This document shows positions 53,890 through 64,000 of a DNA stretch of 64,000 nt, one piece after another (position 1 is the stretch's first letter; each line of letters starts with the position of its first letter). Location of the stretch: the NCBI RefSeq assembly GCF_023278565.1, contig NC_064672.1:6324001-6388000 (forward strand). Direction: 5' to 3'. The notes below the pieces were generated by a model. The model had not been told where the DNA came from and ran no database searches. It worked only from the letters and a program-made list of their open reading frames with translations. A program made the translations under genes and the position numbers. The DNA is from Colletotrichum lupini (Eukaryota; Ascomycota; Sordariomycetes; Glomerellales; Glomerellaceae).

Positions 53890-56800
53890 GAAGATAAAGT
53901 TTACGATAATAAATAACTTAATATATTATAAGGATAAAAACGAGCATTCTTATTAGTAAATAGTTTAGAATAAACTATAATTATATTTATAATTCCTCTT
54001 CATCCTTAGTATCGCTCGTAATTACGAAGCTATTTAATACTTAAAAATTAATTCTAAAGTTTTCTAATGTCTGCTTAACTTATATAATACCGCCCTATAG
54101 TTTACTAAGTAAAGTAACTTCTAGTTAGAGCTTATTACGTATATACTACTTTAAATAAACACGAAAATATTAATACGCTTTAAAATAAGAATAATTAACC
54201 TCGCTAAACTTCGTATTTTTAGCTAATATAGTTAGGGAGCCCTTAATAATTAAAGTATAAATCTATAAAGTAGCTTAAGGAAGATATACGTTTAGATCAT
54301 TATTATTCTAAATAGCGTTTAATAGTTATTAAACTTAGTCTTAGTTAATCCGCTATATAAAGTCTTATACGGTTCGTAACGTAAGTTAATAATATAGTTA
54401 CTATAGCTAACTAAAAATAATATAAGGGCGACCTTTTTAATAACGAATTCGATAAGAGTTCTAAATTTATATAAAGTTAATAAAATCAGAACGAATTAGT
54501 AGCATATACGTAAATAGAAGTATAATTTAGTTAGAGAGTATATTTATATAGAATAGCCCTTAGAACTTAAGTAGTTAGAAGTATTCTTATAAATATAAGT
54601 ATACTTATATATACTAAGATATATATTACTTACCTATTAATATACTAATTTACTTTAATAAAGACGATTCCACTAACTCTTGATTTTAATATTATAAATA
54701 CTTTTGCTAAAGATTTAGTAATTACGAAATATAATTAGACTTTTTACTATTAAACGGTGTTATAAAAAGTAATAATAAACACTAGATATAAGAACGGTTT
54801 CTTTCCCTTAGTCTAAACGAACTTATAATAATATAAGTCCCCGTTATTAAATAATAGTAAGATATTATATAAGTATATTCTAGGACGTATAGGTAGAAAC
54901 CCCTATATAGAACTATATAATAAACTACGAATAAGTATTAATATTAATATAGATCTTAAATTTAAATAGTAGAAGCTTATTATACGTATCTAAAGACTAA
55001 ATATAATTTAATCTAAGAGTCGTAAACCTTTTACGATAGTACCTTATCTTACTTAACCGATCTTAAACTTATTATAGAAAGGTTTTATAATATATAAAGT
55101 ATAGTTTAGTTCGGCTAATAATATAAGCTTGTTAGCGAACTTATATATAAAAATACTTTTTATTATACCTTTTAGTACGGCGAGTAACCTCTAGTATACT
55201 AAAAAAGAACTTTTCTAATCGTTATTATATAATTACGAGCTATTTTAGTATTTATCGTTACTAAAGCTAATTCTATTAACGAAGTATTAATAATTCTATA
55301 GCCGTAATTATAAATCCTTTAGACTAGAGTTAAAAAAGGATATCTTTATTATTTAAGTATTATTAAAAGAGTAATTCTTAGATACGAATTAATAGATTTT
55401 TAAAAAAAGACCGTACGCTCTTCTTATTATAAGTCCTATTTTATAAGTTAATATTCGAAAGTTCGTTTTATAATTCTAGTATTAGAAATTATAAAAATAT
55501 ATATAATAATTATATTATAAGTCTAATTACTCTTTACCTTTATAATAATTATCGTTCGATATAATAAAAAATTAATACGCGGTCGTACTATTCTAAGAAA
55601 GTAGTAATATATAAAATAAGAAACTAAAAAAGAAATTTTAAGTAAGGGGTAAATATTTATATATAATTATAGCGATATATAGGGGTATCCTTTTACTTAC
55701 TAAGTTTTATAAGTATATATATAAAAATATAGACGCTTACGGGGATCTATAACGCTAAAAAGGATAGAAAAGTATATAATAATAATATATAATAAATAAA
55801 AGTTCTATAATTTTACTAAAAACGTTAAACTTTAGGGGGAGCCTTTATACGGTTAATTACGGCCTTTTACGGGCTAAATTAAGCGCATATACTCTAGTTT
55901 ATAGTTAGTAAGTACCCTACGACTCCGTAGGGGCCTTACTACCCGGGTATTAAGCCTAATTATACTATATCCTAATAAATACCTATATAAACTCCTATAC
56001 TATACTATATAAGAATATCGAATTAATTACTCCTTATTTAGAGTCTATATAAGTTAGTAACGCTCTTTATAATCCTATATATTATTATATATACCCTCTT
56101 TATTATTTTTAGCTTACTTAGCTACTTATTTAAGGGCTTTTATTATTATATAGAAGTATATAGCGGGGATAGTACTTAGAGATTTAAGTAGAGCGCCGAT
56201 ACGGACTTTATTACGGCCCTTATAATTATAACCGTGCTTAACGACCTTAATAAGTATATTATAAGCTAGTACGAACCGTTAGTAAACTATAAATAGATAT
56301 AAAGTAGTATAAGGTAACGTATAAGTAATAACGGGAGGCGTAACGAGCGTATACTCGTATATAATAAATATATAGTTATAACTAAAGTAGCCCTTACTTA
56401 TAAAAGTAACGTAATTAGCGAAAATGCCTTTACTAGCTTTATAACGGGCGCACGACTCGGTATTAATCTTAGTATTATTATATATAGTTATTTAAATAGT
56501 ATTAGTAGCCTAAATACGAGTTATAGCAATATCCGGGGGTATATAATAACTATTTTTAATAATCTTAGGGTTAAGCTTAATCTAACGCTAGGGCTAAATT
56601 ATATAAGTTAGTATAGTAATATTAAATAGTATAGGGTAGTATATACTAACCTATATAATACTAAGGTTATAGATTTAGTAAAAAGTCTTTAAAAGGGAAG
56701 ATAAAGAGCTTATAAATAATATAAAAATCCGTATAATAAAGAAGCTATTATATAGAGGTATACGTATCAATAAGGAAGTAAGAGGTTATTTTATAGGACG

Positions 56801-57023
56801 TAAGGTTATTAGGGTATTACGTAGGTTAGTATATAGGGACCGTTAGGAGCTATATACCCTTAATACGGGCTAAAACGCTATATTAAGCGCTTATTATAAG
56901 TATTATACGGCGTACGCGATTATTAAGAAAGGGAGTGTCTTATACGAAATTATTAGTATATATACGTAAATAGTTAATACTAAAGAAACAACTAAATAAA
57001 AAGAATTAAATTATAAATAGGTA

Positions 57024-57195
57024 TATACGCGTAATTATACTTATAATTACGCGTACATTAGCCTAAGAAGAAGTATAATTGCTAATTAGTAAAAATTATA
57101 TTACTAATTGCGCATAAAATTACCTAATTATACTTAATTAATATTTCTAATTAGTAAATTGCGAATATTATATTTATAATTGCGTATATAATTTG
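57024..57195. repeat. Subterminal palindrome and GCAATTA-motif cluster, copy 2
   Basis: This is the inverted counterpart of 3238-3404. Its hairpin at 57024-57057 has 16-bp arms with one mismatch and a 2-nt CT loop. The repeated TAATTGC/GCGTA motifs are present as in copy 1. Confidence 0.6.
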
Positions 57196-57554
57196 GTAAT
57201 AGTAATAAAAGTAAAATAGAAAAGGGTATAAAATATAATAAGGCGAAATATAATTATTAATAAGTAATTATAGGGGCGTAGGCGGATTACTTACCTTATT
57301 TAAAGAATATTAAGTTAGTTAAGAGGAAAGGGAAATTAATTAGTAATAGAAATTAGTAAGGAGGATATACTCCCTAGTTACCCTACTTTCGCTAAGTAAT
57401 ATAACTACTCTTATATAACTACTACTACCTATAGTTATAAGCAATTCCTTATAATAATATACGGGATTTATTATAATATTTATTTATATATACAAGAAAG
57501 TTGCGCTATTGATACTTAAAATTTATAGTAGCTATAGGTCTATTAAAAAGAACG

Positions 57555-57587
57555 GTTTTAGTAGAGTGCCTCTTGTAGTCTACTGTA
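57555..57587 (-). repeat. Right terminal inverted repeat of copy 2
   Basis: This end pairs with 52661-52693 and corresponds to the left end of copy 1. It retains TG dinucleotides (AGTGCC, CTTGTAG, CTGTA) lost from the copy 1 left end. GTTAGC follows it. Confidence 0.85.
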
Positions 57588-60500
57588 GTTAGCCTAGACT
57601 GGGTCCGACGGCACGGACTTAAAGCATAGGTATACTAACTCACATTAGCCACCTATTTTTTTTCTCTCTTTTTATCTATATCTACTAGATTAAGGGTATA
57701 GAACTTAATAAAAACGCTCGATTCTCTCCGCTTACTATCTCTCCGCCTCTTATCTCTCCCCTTAAGCGTTATACTAGGTTAAATAGCTAAGGCTATTTAA
57801 TTATAATTAAGACGATATAACGTTACATAGGGCATTACTAATATAGTTAAAGCGTACGATTAAAAGGGTCGCTTAGCTTAGCAAAAGATCACCGCATTTT
57901 CTTAGTCCTCCTTTTAAAAAATTAGTAATATAAGAGAGGAACGGTTATATAACTTTTAGCTAGAAGAACTAGTTAGTAACTAAGTTATATAAAATATCTC
58001 GTATATATCTCTTTTACTAAAGCAGACGCAGTAATAGTAATAGGTAATAGTAAAGCTATAAGTGAGAATATTCTAATTTACGTACCCCGATCTCGACTAC
58101 GGCCTACTATATACTATCGTATACTTTAAAAGCCTCTACTTTATCTACTAGCGTATTAAGCTCGTTTAGAAATACGAATTACTAAATAAATTAGCTATTC
58201 TCGTAAAGTATACTATAGTACGCGTTATTTTATACTTACCAACCCTTAATCCCGGTTTAGTTAATACCGAAGTCCTTTATATAGGGAATTAGTTACTTAT
58301 AGAATTCGGAGTTCTTATTTAATAAGCTTATTAATGTTTTTTAGAGTATCCATTATGAGCTACGTAGCCCGTGTTCCCTTATTATTTATTAGTAATTAAA
58401 AACTTATAAATAAAACTAGGAATATGTTACTGCGCTATAAATATGGCGCTATTTATTATTATTATATAATACTACTTATTATAAGACTTACCCGTTTTAT
58501 TTAGTATTTTAATACGACTCTTTAAGGTATAATATTAAGATAAAATAGGCTACTTTTTATTTTATATATTTTTTATTAACTTCTTTACTTTATAATAGAT
58601 TATAATATTAGTAGTGACCTTAGGTGCGATTATACTCTTATCCTTATTATTTTGCGTTTAGGTTAGAACTGACGTTAGATAAGTTAAAATTCGTAAGCTT
58701 TAGTTTCGTATTTAGGCTCGCCTTAGGAGTAATAAATAGATTCCGAGGCTTAGACCGATTTATTAAGTAGCTAATTAGTCTATGTAATTAGAGCTAAGTC
58801 CGGACTTAGGTATATATAGCCCTTAGCTAAGGAGGGAGCCTTAACTAGCTAGCTATAGCGACTTTATAAGGCTATTAGGGCTATATAGTACTTAAAGCTA
58901 AAAGCGCCCTTTAACTTAATAATTATACGCTCCGCTTCTTTTACTTAACGCTACTATCCTTAAGATATTATAAGTCCCTATACGAGTTTTTATAATATAC
59001 TATTAGTATCCCGCGTTCGTAAGTATAGATTCTAGTTTGGTTAAACTAATAACTAGTAATAAAAAGTAAAGTTAACGTTTATTAATAAGTAACTTATTAC
59101 GAATAAACTATTGTATAGCTAAGTAATAAAGCTTCTTTCTAAGTCTAGTATAGCCGATTATATTTACTTAGTAATATACTTTTATTCGTAGTAATAAATT
59201 TAGAATTTTAATCGTTTATTAACGTTATTAAATCTATATAATAGTTAAGTAAAAAAGAGGTTAACCTCTTACTCCCTCTCCTTTAACCTAATCTTCTTCT
59301 TACCCTTATTTTTATAAAGGTTTAGCTATTATTTATAAACCCGATTCTAATTATATTATAAAGCCCTTAAGTAACGATCTTATTACTAAGCTATATTTTG
59401 CTATTTCTAACTTTAAAAGCCGTAATAGCCCTTAGGTACTAGAGTTAAATTAAAATATAGGCTTAGAGGAAAAATATTTCCTTTTTGAATGTTTTTGATG
59501 TTATTATTAAATATTCGTACTAATATTTCGGACTCTTAAGGAATTAAGGCTAGGAAGTTGACTTACGTCTAGTCCTTTATTAAGTGAGAGTTATAATACT
59601 TATAAAGGAGACGAAATAGTTTAAATATGTTTTTGCGACGTAAAACTAACGTTACGAGCTCTTAGTACGTCCGGAACGTTATATCCCGTATAATATTTCT
59701 AAGGGAGTATAGTTATAATTTTACCCCGCGCTCTAGGAGTAGTATTATTATATTACGCGCCGAGTAGTTTTTTAATAATAACTAAGTTAAGGCCGTTTAG
59801 CTATACTTATCCTAGACATTTATATTAATACCTCGAATAGTAAGTAAATATTTTATTACTAAATACGATATTATTACTAACTTAAAAAGGAGCGGCCGTT
59901 TATTAATATCGATATTTATTACCCGTACTATGCTATTCGGATTAACCCTACGTCGAATTAGCCTCTAAATTAAGACGTTTCTATTAAAGTTAGACCTCTT
60001 TAAAAAAGATACTAAAGGAGCTAAAAGAGCTAAGCAAAGGAAATATTATAGGTTATATCGTACTTTATATTTAAAGAAATATATAATAAGGCGAAATAAG
60101 CTATTTTAGTAATAGTATTTTAAAAAGTGGTCCGCGTAGTTCTTAGGGGCTATTTTACTATAAATATTAGTCTATTATTAAAGTAGTAGTTAGATAGTTA
60201 AACTATATATAAGTAGGTACTATACTATATAGGATAGCGGGGTAGGGCCATGCGCGTCTTTTAAAATTACCCCTAGTACCGTTTTCCTAAGGATCTGCTT
60301 AACGATAGCGTTTAGATTAGTAATAGAGGTAATATAAAGAGGCATAAGTTAGCCATTTAATAACAGCTAATTTTTTATTAATTTTTTTAAATACGTTATA
60401 ATATTTAGAGTAAGTAACTTATCTAAGTACTATTCTATTATACTTATTATACTTAGAATAGACGTAACGAGTTCTTCTCTTTACTTAAGAACGGCGACGG

Positions 60501-62598
60501 TAAATAGGGATAGGCTAGTAATAAACTAACTTAAAATTTATAAAAGCTTTAATATAAACCGTACTGAGAATATATCGGCTAGTATAATAGCGAACTACGG
60601 GGCCTAAATATCTATCTTAATATATACTAATACCTTAACTATACGGAATACTACGGTATTATTACGGTAGTAAATAACTACTTATTAAATAGTAGAATAG
60701 CGTTCTAATAGAACGTTATGCTAATAAATCCGTAGTCTAAAGGCTTACTAAAACTTCTAGGAGTACTATAAGATGCGTATCCGTATTAAACGGTTATAAT
60801 TATTAAAAGTAATATTAATAAGCTCGGGGGGTAGTCTATTTAATATAGTTATATAACTCTAGTATAATATTTAAATATAAAGCGAGAGAAGGTTTAATAA
60901 CAAGACCTCGAGACGACTCTAGTTATAGCTAGTTACGTCTTATTTATATAGGCTAGCCGCTTAATAGCGTACGTAATAATTCGGGACTATCGAGCTATAA
61001 GAAGATAATATAATATAGGTCCGCTCCGTTTTTAGTTACGAGATAGAATTATTAGAGACCTTATATTAGGGCTATTAGAGATTAGTAACTTTTTGTATAT
61101 TTATAGTATTTATAAGGCCTAATACTAGTATATTTACCGTATTTATTCTTTTTACCTTATGCCCTAATAACGCTATTTACTTAGTAAACCGAATCTTACC
61201 CCTATATCTTTTTACTACTTCTTACTCGCGTCCTTATTTAGTTATATAATTATATAATAAAGATTACCGTCCTTAACTACTTAACGGAGTATTCTTAGTA
61301 TATAAATAACTAAAAGTTAATAAGATTAGTTATATCTCCTAGATCTACGCCGTCCGTTTCTAAGCCCTTAAATATAAAAAACGCCTATATTAACTTAATT
61401 AGTTTATAAAAACTCTTTACCTTAATAATTAACTTCTTAACGCTTTATATATACTAAATATTAATATATATTACTAATAATATCTATTTTTAAATAAACT
61501 TACCGCTCTATAAAGTTAGTTAAGGTTAATTTATATAATTTATAAAAAATCTTATTTTTAGTAAATAAACGATCGAGTTTCGAATTACGTAATATATTAA
61601 TATATATTCTTAATAACCGTATTTTAATAATTAAATATACCGATCCGTAATATTAAAAAGAATTTACTATAGGGTACTAAAGTTTTTTAATAAGTAGGTT
61701 TTATATAGGGGTTAAGTAATTCTAAGTAGTCTTATATTAAAGAGCTCTTAGTAACGGATATACTCTAATTTAAAGTTCTATTTTTATATAAGTAAGGTAT
61801 TCTAGAGGTTCTTTTAGGATCTTATTTTATAAACGAATAGTTAATATAAAGTATTTAAAAATTCTTATATCCTTTTATATTAAGAGATTTTAAAATAATT
61901 AAGGCTTAACTAAGCTACTTTAGAGGCCGTCTTTACCCTATATTGCGGCTATTATTAAAAACTATTTTTATATTTTTACTTCCTTATTAATAGCTTATTA
62001 ATAATTATTATAGCTATTATTATTACTCCTCTAGCCCGTACGTAAGTTAAAGGTAAAATAAAACAATTAATATTACTATACTAAATAAGATCTTTTAAAT
62101 AGACGCCTATTTAATTATTATATATATATTATTAACGGCCGGCGTAGTATAAAAATAAGGGAGGAGGGCGGATAGGCTAAAAATAAAAAGTAGCGCAACT
62201 ATAATATAAAATTTATTTTATAAAATAATTATACTTATTAATAAAGGATATCCTAAATAGTTATTATAGCTTAGCTAATTATTATATATATTACTATAGT
62301 TATAACTCTAGTAGGTCTTAGAATAGAAGCTATTTTAAACTTAAAATATAAAATACGCTCTAATTTAGAAATAAAGTTAATATTTCCCGCTTTATTAATT
62401 CGTACTAGCATTTAGTTAGTAAGTACTTATCCTATAAGTATATATTACTACGTTTAAATCTCCTACTTATTATATCTAAAATACTATAAAATCTAAATTA
62501 ATAGGGCGACGTTTTTTATTAATAATAAAATAAAACTTAATTTATAACTTATAAAAACCGTATCGTATTCTATTTCTAAATTAAAAGCGTTTACGAGT

Positions 62599-62668
62599 AA
62601 AGGTTTATAAATAAGGGTCTATAAATAAAGGTTTATAAATAAAGGTTTATAAATAAAGGTTTATAAGT
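62599..62668. repeat. 14-bp minisatellite, five units
   Basis: Five consecutive 14-bp units based on AAAGGTTTATAAAT occur. Unit 2 reads AAGGGTCTATAAAT and unit 5 ends AAGT, and the others are identical. Confidence 0.9.
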
Positions 62669-63311
62669 AAAAGAACTATAATAAACTATTATATAATAAT
62701 TATAAATTAACCGCGCTACGTAGCGCTTTAGTTAAAAGCTTAATTTATCCTATTCTCGTTATTGTATAACTATATAAAAATAAAACGGGAGCTTTAGATT
62801 TAAAAATCGCTTTATAAAGCTAGTTTAAGCTTTTTTAATATAGACTAAAAAGGGTTATAAGCTACTAATTAATTAGGTTTTAAATATACTTTAAAAAGAC
62901 TTATTAATTAATAAACCTTTTATAGCTATAGCTACCTTAATTCTAAGTAATATTAATAATAATTAAAAGAAACTAAAAAAGCTTATTTTTAAAAACGATA
63001 CCTATTTTAAAAAGCTATTTAAATAAGATCTCTTTTTATTAATTATTAATAATAACCTCCGTAGTATTTTTATATGGTGGTTTTTCTTTCCGGCTTTATA
63101 AGTACAAAAGATCGACCTTAATAAGATTACGCTTTTAAAAGAAATTATACGATATAGTACACTTTTTAACTATATAATACGCGTAATATATCCTAAGCAC
63201 GCGCTTAACGTAATATAGTAATTTCGATATAAAAACCGCTATTTAATTCGGGATAAGCAAGCTACCCTCTTTAGTAGTAGCGCCGGCTGGAAAGGTTAAT
63301 AGTAGAGGTCG

Positions 63312-63363
63312 GCTATAATAGTTAGCTATAATAGTTAGCCGCTATAGTCGGCCGTAATAGTTA
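63312..63363. repeat. 13-bp minisatellite, four units
   Basis: Two identical units GCTATAATAGTTA are followed by the related units GCCGCTATAGTCG and GCCGTAATAGTTA, all 13 bp. Confidence 0.75.
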
Positions 63364-63524
63364 GAGGCGGCCTTCCTTAACCGCAGAGGTTCTAAACTTT
63401 AATAGCGACATAGAGGTTTTTAAAAAAAGGGCTAAATAGGCTAATATCTATTACTTAGAGCTTATAAAGATTCTTTTTATCCTTATCGCTTCTAATATTG
63501 CCCAAAGCTACTCTTTATTTAAAC

Positions 63525-63589
63525 TAAACAAATTTACTAAACAAATCTACTAAATAAATCTACTAAACAAATCTACTAAACAAACTTAT
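63525..63589. repeat. 13-bp minisatellite, five units
   Basis: Five 13-bp units based on TAAACAAATCTAC occur, with single changes in units 1 and 3 and a diverging fifth unit. CA dinucleotides persist in most units (AAACAAAT), unusual here, which suggests that the array expanded after RIP or escaped it because of its length. Confidence 0.88.
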
Positions 63590-64000
63590 TAATATATAAA
63601 CCACTACCTCGATAAGAACCTACTCTCCTAGTATATAGTTAGTAATTAGTAGGCTAGAACTCTAAAGATGCCCGTCGATAAGTTTACCTCTCTCGGGCTG
63701 GGCGCCCTCGGCTAGCTCGATGCTATAGCTATCGTAGCTAACGTAAGTACGCTTAAGAAGTAGTAAAGTACCTTCCGGTAGTACGGAATTTAGCTAAGTA
63801 ATATTATAAGCGCCGTAAATAGCTAGGCCGGTATAGATACTAAAATTTAATATATTAACGCCGGCCTAGTTATAATAATTATAATAAACGGGCCGGAGGT
63901 ATATAAAGTTAAAATAATAAGCCGGTACTTTAAATAGCTCCTACGGGACCCCTTAGGTAATAATAATACTTATATAAAAGAATAAATTATATTAGACCTA

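Larger units (their letters stand above)
52661..57587. mobile_element. 4.9-kb TIR transposon, copy 2, inverted (RIP-inactivated)
   Basis: This 4,927-bp copy is the reverse complement of 2841-7765 across its whole length, including both TIRs, the palindrome cluster and the lysine-rich frame. The left end begins TACGGTAGACTATAAGAGGC, and the reverse complement of the right end begins TACAGTAGACTACAAGAGGC. GTTAGC flanks both sides (52655-52660 and 57588-57593). The copies differ chiefly by C/T and G/A transitions in both directions, so each was mutated independently after insertion. The flanks are unrelated to those of copy 1, which confirms the boundaries. Confidence 0.87.
57594..64000. other. 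RIP-mutated DNA with a short low-RIP edge
   Basis: The first ~75 bp (57594-57670) keep normal CA and TG (for example TGGGTCCGACGGCACGG), like the island beside copy 1. A T/C-rich patch follows at 57655-57680. The rest is TpA-rich with no recognisable gene on either strand, although CG-containing words remain common. The last 1.5 kb contains three short minisatellites listed separately. Sequence continues beyond the window end without an evident boundary. Confidence 0.6.

Overview
The window looks like a repeat-dense, AT-rich compartment (an AT isochore or pericentromeric type block) of a filamentous ascomycete genome. Almost everywhere CpA and TpG are nearly absent while TpA is abundant and CpG survives. 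For example, 4021-4080 contains no CA or TG at all. This is the signature of repeat-induced point mutation (RIP), a Pezizomycotina process that turns CpA into TpA on either strand of duplicated DNA. RIP creates TAA and TAG from CAA, CAG and TGG, so essentially no intact gene is left. Because every frame is broken only by TAA/TAG, a frame that looks open once those stops are ignored is not evidence of coding. Only homology, unusually long genuinely open stretches, or repeat structure count here.

Layout. 1-2834: RIP-mutated DNA with no recognisable gene. 2841-7765: a 4,925-bp element with ~33-bp terminal inverted repeats (TIRs) and a 6-bp target duplication GTTAGA. 7772-9480: a 1.7-kb island of normal, G+C-richer, non-RIP sequence with no convincing gene. 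9481-22640: RIP-mutated DNA, nothing recognised. 22643-24510: a 1,868-bp Fot1/pogo-like (Tc1-mariner superfamily) transposon with AGT(C/T)AAAC-type TIRs, a TA target duplication and a clearly recognisable but stop-riddled DDE transposase on the + strand. 24511-24600: short low-RIP flank. 24601-52654: RIP-mutated DNA holding an exact 73-bp tandem duplication, a polypyrimidine tract, a G-run, a diverged minisatellite, and a stretch at 44455-45003 that is open apart from one stop. 52661-57587: a second copy (4,927 bp) of the 4.9-kb TIR element, inverted relative to the first, with target duplication GTTAGC. 57594-64000: low-RIP edge, then RIP-mutated DNA ending in a cluster of 13-14-bp minisatellites.

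Two points stand out. The 4.9-kb TIR element occurs twice in inverted orientation around a 44.9-kb interval, and each copy keeps its own matched target duplication, so the two copies appear to be independent insertions that have not exchanged ends. I could not assign this element to a superfamily: its only coding hint is a conserved lysine-rich peptide. The Fot1-like transposon is secure from both its ends and its protein. No tRNA, rRNA, CRISPR array or intact protein-coding gene could be supported.
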